From positions 1 to 44,586 of the forward strand of contig DAOURR010000010.1 of assembly GCA_030627625.1 (NCBI GenBank): DNA of 44,586 nt, read 5' to 3'. This document shows positions 1-6,628 of this stretch, in pieces. Numbering within the stretch: position 1 is the stretch's first letter; each line of letters begins with the position of its first letter. The stretch comes from UBA3103 sp002365855. GTDB lineage: Bacteria; Bacillota; Desulfotomaculia; Desulfotomaculales; Pelotomaculaceae. Under the pieces are notes generated by a model. The model worked only from the letters and a program-made list of their open reading frames with translations. It was not told where the DNA came from and did no database searches. A program made the position numbers and the translations under genes.

Positions 1-39
1 ACATTTCCCATGTTTAAAAAGTACACTTAGGAATTTTAT
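1..39. repeat. Copy 1 of a 38-bp direct repeat flanking the agr block
   Basis: The first 39 bases closely match 3533-3570 in the same orientation (shared blocks ACATTTC, CATGTTTAAAAA, GGAATTTTAT, with a small indel between). The two copies bracket the whole agr region. The repeat may continue left of the window, so its true extent is unknown. It could be an insertion-sequence end remnant or a duplicated leader segment. Confidence 0.5.
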
Positions 40-42
40 CTG

Positions 43-73
43 AAACAAAAATAGAGGGGCATTCCCCTCTATT
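43..73 (-). terminator. Intrinsic terminator of the agr operon
   Basis: A perfect 10-bp stem, AATAGAGGGG (50-59) with CCCCTCTATT (64-73), has a 4-nt loop. Read on the minus strand it is followed by a T-rich tract. It lies six bases past the agrA stop codon, where the operon should end. Confidence 0.85.
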
Positions 74-78
74 GATCA

Positions 79-834
79 TCATAAATTCATTCCAAATCTT
101 TTTTCCATCTCCCTGGCCCTGGCTTTGGTCATTATGACCGATTCTTCGGTATTGTTTAAGATTACCTTGCATGTCTTTCTACCCCAGGGCTGTATTTCCT
201 TTACCATATTCATATTGATAATGAATCCCCTGTGGCTGCGGAAAAAGGAATGCTCTGACAGTTTTCGTTCTAGCGCTTCCAATGTCTCTGTTGTTTTAAA
301 TTCGCCTCCAATGGTATGTATGACTATGAGTCGCCCTTCTCTGGTTAAAAAGATAATATCTCTGATATTTACGAGTATTAGCTTTCCTTCTTCTTTTATC
401 AGTATTTTCGCCGGGCCGGCTTCAGCTTGAAAAGGATTGTTTAACTCGTGTGTAGCCTGTTCTGATTCAGGATGACTTGATCTGATCCATTCCATGGTCT
501 TACGAATCCGGTCGATCTTAAATGGCTTAATTAAATAATCGAAGGCGTAAACTTCAAAAGCCTGATGGGTAAAGTTTTCATAGGCCGTAGCAAAGATGAT
601 CTTGGTCATGGGGCTGGATTCGCATATTTCCCGTGCGACATCCAACCCATCTTTTTCCGGCATGGCGATGTCCAGAAAGATGACCTGGGGAGCAAGTTCT
701 TCTACCAGGCGGATTGTTTCCACACCATCTTCCGCTTCACCGATAATCTCTACATCGGGTATTTCTTCAAGAGCTTTCCTGAGAATATGGCGCATGGCCG
801 GATCGTCTTCCGCGATAAGAACCGTTATGCTCAT
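79..834 (-). CDS. agrA: AgrA-like LytTR response regulator
   Basis: This 251-aa response regulator is the last gene of the agr-like operon. Residues 1-120 form a CheY-type receiver: acidic pocket EDD at 9-11, phospho-acceptor Asp55 in the FLDIAMPEKDG stretch, and the conserved Lys in the YLIKPF motif. Residues about 150-245 form a LytTR DNA-binding domain, recognisable by the HRGFIINM segment near the end. Proteins of this class bind pairs of 9-bp direct repeats about two helical turns apart; two such pairs occur upstream of agrC (3063-3092 and 3503-3532). Phosphorylation by the product of agrC is inferred from gene order. It could also act at sites outside the window. Confidence 0.9.
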   Translation of the reverse strand: MSITVLIAEDDPAMRHILRKALEEIPDVEIIGEAEDGVETIRLVEELAPQVIFLDIAMPEKDGLDVAREICESSPMTKIIFATAYENFTHQAFEVYAFDYLIKPFKIDRIRKTMEWIRSSHPESEQATHELNNPFQAEAGPAKILIKEEGKLILVNIRDIIFLTREGRLIVIHTIGGEFKTTETLEALERKLSEHSFFRSHRGFIINMNMVKEIQPWGRKTCKVILNNTEESVIMTKARAREMEKRFGMNL

Positions 835-859
835 GAGCTTTAGCCTTCCTTGACCAGGT

Positions 860-982
860 CTATTTTTCAGGCGGTTTTGGCTGATACCATAGTATAAAGC
901 TGGCCGGCTTAATACCTACCGCAGCTATAAACAAAGTACTTAAAACCAAGGGGGAGAGTAAAATCTTCATTATTTTTGACAT
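860..982 (-). CDS. agrD: AgrD-like cyclic autoinducer precursor
   Basis: A 40-aa ORF sits between agrB and agrA, the usual position of the signal-peptide gene. The N-terminal half (MSKIMKILLSPLVLSTLFIA) is a hydrophobic amphipathic leader. The core KPASFILWYQP is followed by an acidic/proline tail, KPPEK, matching the layout of clostridial AgrD precursors. An excellent ribosome binding site (AAGGAGGTG) overlaps the end of agrB, so the two are translationally coupled. There is no cysteine. If the mature signal is cyclic, Ser28 would have to close the ring as a lactone rather than a thiolactone, with a predicted ring of about 5-6 residues starting at Ser28. Processing by the adjacent AgrB is inferred; ring size and cleavage site are not established. 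Confidence 0.85.
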   Translation of the reverse strand: MSKIMKILLSPLVLSTLFIAAVGIKPASFILWYQPKPPEK

Positions 983-984
983 AT

Positions 985-1623
985 TCAACGCACCTCCTTT
1001 CCTTTTAATGATATAGATAATAATTCGTCAATTTTACCAATTATCAGGTAACCCGGCGGGGTTAAACTAAAAGTCTGCGCCAACAAGGCCAAGAGTCCGG
1101 CCAATATGAAAGATACTCTGATATGGCCGACAGACAAAAAGGCGGCAGTTATTAAAACAGTTAGAAATACTAAAGTGAGCCCTTTAAAAAGAATCTGTTC
1201 ATTATAATTTATTGTCCTGTAGGGAACTTCGGCTGGAGCCCACAGACAGGCGCATAAAGACATTGCTAAGAAGCAGAGTAATAATATTATTGCTAACTGG
1301 TCGAGATTTAAGAATTTCTCCAGGCTTAGAGCAATCTTGCCTGCGGAAAGGTAGACAACCAAACCAAAACTCAGGCAACGCAGATAACTGGTGCAGTGTG
1401 CGCCGCCGCTCACCAGGCGCAGCAGGCTACCACAAATAAGAGCGATCATTACCTGCGGCAGGATTCCCAGGAAGCAGGCGGATGTTAAAAGAATGACTCC
1501 TTTAATTAGCGTTCCCAGGATAATTTCCAGGCCGTAGCGCACACGGTCAGTCTGGCCCGAACCCAATTCAGATTCCCTGGTAATGTACTTTGCCATTTTA
1601 GTTGAAGCGCTATATAGGCTCAT
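985..1623 (-). CDS. agrB: AgrB-like autoinducer-processing membrane peptidase
   Basis: This 212-aa integral membrane protein belongs to the AgrB family, which cuts and cyclises the AgrD peptide. The catalytic pair is visible in the GGAHCTSYLRC segment as His76 and Cys83, the same seven-residue spacing as the His/Cys pair of staphylococcal AgrB. Several hydrophobic segments follow (roughly 40-70, 85-115, 130-155, 165-195). The gene begins 9 bp after agrC, with GTGAGGA as the ribosome binding site. Its last codons contain the ribosome binding site of agrD. The family assignment is firm; the substrate is inferred from the neighbouring agrD. Confidence 0.92.
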   Translation of the reverse strand: MSLYSASTKMAKYITRESELGSGQTDRVRYGLEIILGTLIKGVILLTSACFLGILPQVMIALICGSLLRLVSGGAHCTSYLRCLSFGLVVYLSAGKIALSLEKFLNLDQLAIILLLCFLAMSLCACLWAPAEVPYRTINYNEQILFKGLTLVFLTVLITAAFLSVGHIRVSFILAGLLALLAQTFSLTPPGYLIIGKIDELLSISLKGKEVR

Positions 1624-1632
1624 TAAAAATCC

Positions 1633-3006
1633 TCACTTTATTGCGGGTATGCGGACTGTAAAAATCGTCTCCTCACTATTTGAAGATACGTTTACTGAAC
1701 CATTGCATCGTTCAACTAGTTCTTTAACTATGGCCAGCCCCAAACCTTGCCTGTCTTTTTTAGTTGAGAAGTTTAGTTCAAAGATCTTGTCCATGATTTC
1801 CGGTTCAATTGGGTTGCCCCGGTTGGCTACTGTAAAAATAAACTCATTGGACTTGCGGATTAACTCTACTGTTATAAGGCACCTGTCTCCGGTGTCATTT
1901 TCTACTGCCTCCATGGCGTTATCAATCAGGTTGCCCAGAACGGAATTGACTTCTCCAGATTTTAACGGTATATCTTTAAGGCTGCAGTTTATTAAAACTT
2001 CAAAATCTATATTCTTTGCCTCTGCCAATCCGATTTTTGTATACAACAGGGCGCTTATTTCATGGTTGTCGGTTTTGATAAGTTCCCCATGGGTGGTAAT
2101 CGCGCTAAATGTATTTCTTATGTAGTCTCTGGCTTCCCGGAAAGAGCCGACTTCAAGGAAGCCGTACACTGCCTGCAGGTGGTGATTGAAGTCGTGGCGC
2201 TGTTGGCGGATGGAATAGATTAGATCTTCCATCCGGGAAAGCATCTCCGCCGTTTGTCTAGCCGTACACTCCACTTCTACAACTTTGGCGATTCTTTTAA
2301 TTGCTACTACAGATAAACCTGCTAAAATTACTACCGCCAAGCTGATAAAAGTCGTAAAGATATTTAAATATGAATCAGAAATACTGCCGACGCGGGATAA
2401 AAAGAAAGCTGTATTTAATATTGCCAATAACAGGATGGGACTTAGAACCAGGGCAATTAGCGGGAAGTACTGTTTTATATAGAAATCTTCCTCCAACATG
2501 TCTTCATCCCTCGACATGGTTAACCCACCGGTTTGTTTTGTTTTTTTCCAGTAAGACAAAATGTTTATACGATAGCGCCGGCATAAAATAATTATTAAAA
2601 TGATGGCAGCGGCTTCCGGCAAAAAGAAGTAGATTCTCAATATTGGGTCGTTAAGAGCCTGTTCATATGTATAACCTGTTATTTTCAGTAACTGCGGGGC
2701 GATCAGCATTTCTACCACAGCAAATACAGTGAGTCCTGACAAACCCGCCAGTGTGGAAGTTATTAGGTTTAGACGGGTGACCGCGTAAATTATTAGGATA
2801 AAAGCTAAGAGCAGTACTATTGTGTGCAGGCCGAAGGGCACTTGGGACGACCTGATGATATAAGAAACTAACGCATGAAAAATACCGATTATAAATAACT
2901 GCCCCGGACGCGGACCAAATCCTGCGAGAGTGATACCCAGCGCCGCTACCAACATAGCCTCTGGCAGGGATATTAATAATAGTTGCAAGACAGTCATTTG
3001 ATCCAC
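1633..3006 (-). CDS. agrC: AgrC-like sensor histidine kinase
   Basis: A 457-aa quorum-sensing histidine kinase with about six to seven N-terminal membrane segments (to about residue 235) as the peptide sensor. The dimerisation/phospho-acceptor motif RQQRHDFNHHLQ follows, then a HATPase domain with N-box NLIDNAMEAV and G-box QGLGLAIVKE. This is the HPK10/SpoOB-like arrangement of AgrC. I chose GTG at 3006 as start because GGAG lies 10 nt upstream. The ATG at 3033 would overlap the predicted -10 box (3036-3041) and lacks a ribosome binding site. It heads the agrC-agrB-agrD-agrA operon and is probably autoregulated through the repeats at 3063-3092. Confidence 0.9.
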   Translation of the reverse strand: MDQMTVLQLLLISLPEAMLVAALGITLAGFGPRPGQLFIIGIFHALVSYIIRSSQVPFGLHTIVLLLAFILIIYAVTRLNLITSTLAGLSGLTVFAVVEMLIAPQLLKITGYTYEQALNDPILRIYFFLPEAAAIILIIILCRRYRINILSYWKKTKQTGGLTMSRDEDMLEEDFYIKQYFPLIALVLSPILLLAILNTAFFLSRVGSISDSYLNIFTTFISLAVVILAGLSVVAIKRIAKVVEVECTARQTAEMLSRMEDLIYSIRQQRHDFNHHLQAVYGFLEVGSFREARDYIRNTFSAITTHGELIKTDNHEISALLYTKIGLAEAKNIDFEVLINCSLKDIPLKSGEVNSVLGNLIDNAMEAVENDTGDRCLITVELIRKSNEFIFTVANRGNPIEPEIMDKIFELNFSTKKDRQGLGLAIVKELVERCNGSVNVSSNSEETIFTVRIPAIK

Positions 3007-3035
3007 TAAATTCACTCTCCAAGTAATTATCATTT

Positions 3036-3092
3036 ATTATCACAATTCCTGCTGTGTTTGCGCGAAAGGGTCTTTTCGGTGTCTGAAAGGGT
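3036..3092 (-). promoter_or_regulatory. Paired direct-repeat operator and promoter of agrC
   Basis: On the minus strand, ACCCTTTCA (3084-3092) and ACCCTTTCG (3063-3071) are separated by 12 nt, giving a 21-bp period. A GATAAT -10 box (3036-3041) follows after exactly 21 nt, with no good -35 box. This is the layout of activator-dependent LytTR promoters. The 9-mers fit the published AgrA consensus only partly. The same layout recurs at 3476-3532. Confidence 0.65.
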
Positions 3093-3135
3093 ATCCCCTT
3101 ATCTAATCACAGAATGCCAATCTCAGATCTGAAAT

Positions 3136-3164
3136 AAAAAAGCCCATCCGGTACCGGGATGAGC
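3136..3164 (-). terminator. Intrinsic terminator between small peptide ORF and agrC
   Basis: On the minus strand, GCTCATCC pairs with GGATGGGC around a self-complementary centre (one G-U pair), followed by six T. It ends transcripts that start at the upstream promoter (3476-3532). It stands about 35 nt after a c-di-GMP-riboswitch-like segment, so it may be the switchable terminator of that element. Confidence 0.8.
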
Positions 3165-3198
3165 TATATTAGCTGCATATATTATGTCTTCTCTTTTT

Positions 3199-3275
3199 CC
3201 GGCGAGCCCGACTGCATCAACAGACACTGTGCTTTAGGCCCGTAATTTTACTACCCTGTCTTTAGCAGTTTGTAC
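3199..3275 (-). ncRNA. Possible degenerate GEMM-I (c-di-GMP-I) riboswitch segment
   Basis: On the minus strand the order AAACTG, a short A-rich loop, CAGGG, then ACGGGCCTAAAG, a hairpin arm, and AGTCGGGCTCGCCGG resembles the conserved order of GEMM-I aptamers (AAACC, loop, GGGACGCAAAGC, GGGCCTAAAG, AGCCGGGTTGCCG). The core CGCAAAGC reads AGTAAAAT here, and a clear 5' partner for the terminal GCC strand is missing, so it is divergent, decayed or a chance match. A terminator follows 35 nt later. It overlaps the last codons of the small ORF at 3251-3379. Confidence 0.35.
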
Positions 3276-3379
3276 CCATCATTACTCGTAACAGCCTTAT
3301 TAGCTATAATGGAATTACTTCCAATTACTGTTATTAAACCTAGGACAGCAAGCAAGGAAATAATTTTAATTAATCTCAT
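3251..3379 (-). CDS. Small signal-peptide-like ORF in the agr region
   Basis: A 42-codon ORF starts MRLIKIISLLAVLGLITVIG, a basic N-terminus plus a 14-residue hydrophobic stretch typical of secretion signals. A short polar tail rich in Ser, Asn, Lys and Thr follows. GAGGG precedes the ATG at a workable distance. It is downstream of a promoter with the same paired repeats as the agrC promoter and is followed by a terminator, so it would be a single-gene transcript. I do not recognise the product. It could be a secreted effector or signal peptide controlled by the agr system, or a chance frame over a leader RNA, because its 3' end overlaps the riboswitch-like segment. Confidence 0.45.
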   Translation of the reverse strand: MRLIKIISLLAVLGLITVIGSNSIIANKAVTSNDGYKLLKTG

Positions 3380-3391
3380 CTTTAACCCTCA

Positions 3392-3444
3392 GGGTGATAG
3401 TTTTTGTGGACTTCCCTGGTTTGCCTCACGAACCACTATCACCC
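3392..3444. repeat. 9-bp inverted repeat in the leader of the small ORF
   Basis: GGGTGATAG (3392-3400) and CTATCACCC (3436-3444) are perfect inverted copies 35 bp apart, between the predicted start of transcription and the small ORF. It could fold as a leader hairpin or act as a protein site. Confidence 0.5.
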
Positions 3445-3475
3445 CCATTATTTTTTTTAAAAAGCGTATCAAATA

Positions 3476-3532
3476 ATTTTAGCCAAGTCTACCGATATTG
3501 TCCAAATGGGTCCTTTTCGTGTATGAATGGGT
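3476..3532 (-). promoter_or_regulatory. Paired direct-repeat operator and promoter of the small ORF
   Basis: On the minus strand, ACCCATTCA (3524-3532), 12 nt, ACCCATTTG (3503-3511), 21 nt and the -10 box TAAAAT (3476-3481) reproduce the agrC promoter layout base for base in spacing. Coordinated control by the agr response regulator is inferred. Confidence 0.6.
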
Positions 3533-3570
3533 ACATTTCACATGTTTAAAAAGGTACCTGGAATTTTATT
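3533..3570. repeat. Copy 2 of the 38-bp direct repeat flanking the agr block
   Basis: This matches 1-39 at most positions in the same orientation. It directly adjoins the outer operator half-site at 3524-3532. Confidence 0.5.
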
Positions 3571-3634
3571 TTCTCAATGATTAATAGCAAAGTGCATGGC
3601 ATAATTTACCTGGCAAGGCAAGAACCGTCCCCAC

Positions 3635-4441
3635 TTGCTAAGAATATTATGTATAAAATGTTTAACCGGGGGTAAGGGCATTGGGGTAATTTTATTTGTA
3701 CATGGCATGGGTCATAGTGATGACCGGTACTATTGGAAGGAATGGGCCTTGCCGGTCAGGTCCGAACTGGCCGGGCAGGGCCTGAATATTAAAGAAGAGC
3801 AGTTCGGAGGGGTCTATTATTACGACCTGGTACCCGGGCCGAGGGAGGTTGCAAGCGCCGACCATATCAGGATCCTGGTTCTGGCTTTGCGGGAAATGGC
3901 AGAGGAAGAAATAAACCTGCAGCGCTTCCCTCTCGTCCGGGGTCTGGAGTCTGTGAAGAAACTGGCGGATGAGGTTGTCGACAGCTTTGGTGACATTCTG
4001 ACCTACCTGTATATAGATGAAACCCACCAGGCGGTTAATGCCCGCCTGTATGAAGCTGTCGAAAGCAGCAGCGGGCCGGTCACGCTGATCGGTTACAGCC
4101 TTGGGTCCATCGTCAGCTACTGCGCTCTCATCCAAAACAGTGAGGTGTCCCGCAGGGTCTCTCAGTTGATCATGCTGGGCAGCCCGTTATTTTGGTTCAA
4201 GCACGGGGTGGCGGCAAGAGTCGGCCTGGAAGCGAGGCCGCAGGTAGGCCGCTTTGTTAATATAGCGGGTATTCTGGACATTGCCCTGCCTCAAATGGTC
4301 CCAAAGGTGCTGCACAGCCTGGACGAGAACATCGAATTTTACATAAATCCGCTTGACCCGGTTAAGGGACACCTGGAGTATTTTGTCAGGAGAGAAAGCC
4401 TGGCTGTAATAGCCTCGGAAATTAAAAAAGGGTGGACTTAG
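3635..4441 (+). CDS. Alpha/beta hydrolase family protein
   Basis: A 268-aa protein with the alpha/beta-hydrolase fold: oxyanion-type LFVHGMG near residue 20-27 and the nucleophile elbow GYSLGS near residue 150 carrying the likely catalytic Ser. A late HLEYF segment provides a candidate His. There is no signal peptide or membrane segment, so it is probably a cytoplasmic esterase or lipase-like enzyme of unknown substrate. The start is uncertain: TTG at 3635 lies at the edge of a repeat-like sequence without a good ribosome binding site. The next in-frame ATG would cut into the HGMG motif, so translation may begin at a non-canonical codon after the GGGGGTAAGGG at about 3667. It stands alone between repeat-rich intergenic regions. 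Confidence 0.75.
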   Translation: MLRILCIKCLTGGKGIGVILFVHGMGHSDDRYYWKEWALPVRSELAGQGLNIKEEQFGGVYYYDLVPGPREVASADHIRILVLALREMAEEEINLQRFPLVRGLESVKKLADEVVDSFGDILTYLYIDETHQAVNARLYEAVESSSGPVTLIGYSLGSIVSYCALIQNSEVSRRVSQLIMLGSPLFWFKHGVAARVGLEARPQVGRFVNIAGILDIALPQMVPKVLHSLDENIEFYINPLDPVKGHLEYFVRRESLAVIASEIKKGWT

Positions 4442-4447
4442 GGGAAG

Positions 4448-4670
4448 CAAGTGGCAGCAAGAAAGGAAGCAAGGGACGTTCTGAAAGCGCCGGGCTAAAC
4501 CGGCATAGAGATGGGGATGAAAGAAGCCCTACGTGGAAGGAGTAGCTGCACCACCACGGCCCCGAGTCATGCGCGGACAGCCGCGAGGTTGCACGTGAAG
4601 CGTTGACAGGGGAAAACGCAGGCCAGCCATTGAGCTCCGAAATTACCCTTCCGGGGTGCCGACCTTGTGA
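4448..4670. other. Gene-free GC-rich segment, possibly structured RNA remnant
   Basis: No convincing reading frame. The sequence has several short self-complementary pieces (for example GCCGGGCTAAACCGGC and GCGGACAGCCGC), which gives it the look of a structured RNA. It vaguely recalls the 5' domain of a group II intron, but no domain V or intron-encoded protein is present. Confidence 0.3.
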
Positions 4671-4678
4671 ACAATATA

Positions 4679-4770
4679 GGGACGTGCCTGATTTTGCATG
4701 TTTTGTTTACAAATAATAGTAATGAGAGTATATGTTGCGAGTCAATATTGTGCAAAAACAGGCACGTCCC
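4679..4770. repeat. REP-like inverted repeat (20-bp arms)
   Basis: GGGACGTGCCTG plus ATTTTGCA at 4679-4698 is matched in inverted orientation at 4751-4770 with one mismatch, and a 52-bp spacer lies between. Further GGGGAC/GTCCCC pieces extend to about 4910, and a related AAGAACCGTCCCC lies at 3620-3632. The pattern resembles palindromic repeats spread by REP-associated transposases. Confidence 0.65.
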
Positions 4771-4800
4771 CAATGTTAACGGCGTCCCCAATGTTAACGT
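4765..4800. repeat. 18-bp tandem repeat, two copies
   Basis: CGTCCCCAATGTTAACG followed by G or T occurs twice in tandem (4765-4782 and 4783-4800), overlapping the right arm of the preceding inverted repeat. Beyond it, two imperfect copies of a GGTGAGGAAT-TCCC unit lie near 4849 and 4882. Confidence 0.7.
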
Positions 4801-4937
4801 CTCTGACAAAGGAACGGGGACATCCCTCAATTGGAGCTGGTCTTAATGGTGAGGAATGTCCCCAGCTGATCTGTCTCATGGGTGAGGAATTTCCCAACTT
4901 ATGAATATCCCCACTGCTAACGCACAACGTCCAAAAG

Positions 4938-5189
4938 CTATTTTTTTATAGCCAGCCTGGTCATAAGGTCTGTCAGGACCTTTCTTTCACTAGCTTCGGC
5001 CACATCCCAGAGCTCTTTCACAGCTTTTTGCTCCGGGTTTGCAGGGGGCACGTTTTGGGCCAGGATGTCTCCCAACTGCTGGGCCATAGAAGTGATCTGA
5101 TCCTTAGAAATTCCCATTTCCTCCGCGTATTCGACTGCCTGCCCCAGGGTTCTCTTCCAGCTATCCCAGTTGGTGTTTACCGCGTTCAT
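4938..5189 (-). CDS. DUF3243 family small protein
   Basis: An 83-aa acidic, helical protein resembling the DUF3243 family (Bacillus YmfJ type): a Trp-containing start, a GISKDQI turn, a GDILAQNVPP stretch and the conserved KELWDVAEASE. Function is unknown for the family. I chose the internal ATG at 5189 because AGAGGTG lies 8-9 nt upstream; an ATG at 5213 would add eight residues. It is cytoplasmic and monocistronic, convergent with no neighbour. Confidence 0.75.
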   Translation of the reverse strand: MNAVNTNWDSWKRTLGQAVEYAEEMGISKDQITSMAQQLGDILAQNVPPANPEQKAVKELWDVAEASERKVLTDLMTRLAIKK

Positions 5190-5424
5190 CTTAAGGACAC
5201 CTCTTTTTATCATTATTTAAAATGTAGTTTCCCCCTCCGCCCCCTTATTATTCATTTTCTGGATTATTTTATTGTCCATCTCCAGCACAAACAAAGATAT
5301 ATAAGATCTACGGCCTGAACGGGCGCCAGGTGAGTATCTTAGCCGCCTTTTGTGTTATAATACAGGAATAAAGTGTAACTGCATCAAGAATAACGAGAAT
5401 TTAGCATGGCTGGTGGCTGTCATT

Positions 5425-6486
5425 ATGAGTGTTATAGTTCTGGCTTTGGAGACATCCTGCGATGAAACCTCGGCTGCAGTAATAGCCGATGGTTCTAAAA
5501 TTCTGTCTAATATCATATCTTCCCAGGTGGATGTTCACTGCAAGTTTGGCGGGGTAGTGCCTGAGGTGGCGTCCAGGAAGCACCTGGAACTGTTAAACCT
5601 GGTGGTTGATGAGGCGCTGGCAGAGGCCGGCATGGGGTTTAAAGACCTTGACGCTGTAGCTGTCACCTACGGTCCGGGCCTTGTTGGCGCGCTTCTGGTA
5701 GGGGTTTCAGCTGCTAAGGCTTATGCCTACGGGCTGGACGTGCCCCTGATCGGGGTGAATCACCTGGAAGGGCATATATACGCCAACTTCCTGGAGCATC
5801 CTGGCCTGAGCTTTCCCTTTCTCTGCCTGGTGGTATCAGGCGGGCATACGGACCTGGTCCTGGCAGATAAACACGGGAGTTACCGGGTAATAGGCAAAAC
5901 AAGGGACGATGCCGCCGGGGAGGCCTTTGACAAGGTGGCCCGCACAATGGGCCTGGGCTATCCGGGAGGGCCACTTATCGACCGCCTGGCCTTGAGCGGA
6001 GATCCGTCAGCGATTAAACTGCCCAAAGCCTATCTCGAAAAGGGTAGCCTGGACTTCAGTTTCAGCGGGCTTAAGTCAGCCGTGATCAATCACCTGCACC
6101 GGGCCGCCCAGCGTGGGAAAGAGGTTGACAAGGCTGACCTGGCAGCCGGCTTTCAAAAGGCCGTGGTAGATGTTTTGATTGATAAAACTCTCGAGGCTGC
6201 CAGGGAGACCGGGGTTTCTACCATTCTGCTGGCCGGAGGGGTGGCCGCGAATGCCAGGCTGCGGGCTGACCTGGCGAAAAGGGCCGGAGATGAGTCCCTT
6301 CGTGTAATGATCCCCCCGCTGGTCCTCTGTACCGATAACGCCGCCATGATTGCCTGCACGGCATATTACAAGTACCTGAGAGGCGCTTTTGCACCCCTGA
6401 CCCTTAATGCGGTTCCCGATTTAAAGCTGGGGGAGGATAGGTACGAAGGGAACTTCAGAGGAACTCTGTCGCGCTGCAAGGTATAA
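5425..6486 (+). CDS. tsaD: tRNA N6-adenosine threonylcarbamoyltransferase TsaD
   Basis: TsaD transfers the threonylcarbamoyl group to A37 of ANN-decoding tRNAs, working with TsaB and TsaE. The 353-aa length is normal. The N-terminal LALETSCDETSAAVI signature is intact, and the metal-binding HLEGH has His113 and His117. The ASKH-fold glycine motifs VSGGHTDL, AGEAFDKVAR and LAGGVAAN are all present. The start at 5425 places the protein at its usual N-terminus with a GGTGG upstream; an ATG 25 codons earlier gives an unlikely extension. A TATAAT box at 5356-5361 could belong to its promoter. Confidence 0.96.
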   Translation: MSVIVLALETSCDETSAAVIADGSKILSNIISSQVDVHCKFGGVVPEVASRKHLELLNLVVDEALAEAGMGFKDLDAVAVTYGPGLVGALLVGVSAAKAYAYGLDVPLIGVNHLEGHIYANFLEHPGLSFPFLCLVVSGGHTDLVLADKHGSYRVIGKTRDDAAGEAFDKVARTMGLGYPGGPLIDRLALSGDPSAIKLPKAYLEKGSLDFSFSGLKSAVINHLHRAAQRGKEVDKADLAAGFQKAVVDVLIDKTLEAARETGVSTILLAGGVAANARLRADLAKRAGDESLRVMIPPLVLCTDNAAMIACTAYYKYLRGAFAPLTLNAVPDLKLGEDRYEGNFRGTLSRCKV

Positions 6487-6628
6487 ATGACAATAAATTA
6501 CCAGGGATTAAGTGGAAATATACTGGGAAAAATATGACTTATGTCCAGAAAACAGGGGTTCTGTGGATGTTGGCCTGTGGATTATGTGAATAACCTTGTT
6601 AATAACTATGAAATAAGGGGTCTGGCCT

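Noticed and set aside
3503..3570. The GGGTC/GGGTA repeats as an IS21-type insertion-sequence end
   Set aside because: Not excluded, but the same repeats with the same spacing to a -10 box occur right before agrC, and no transposase is present; the operator reading explains more.
4448..4670. Group II intron remnant
   Set aside because: Only a general resemblance; no domain V hairpin, no boundary sequence and no reverse transcriptase could be found.
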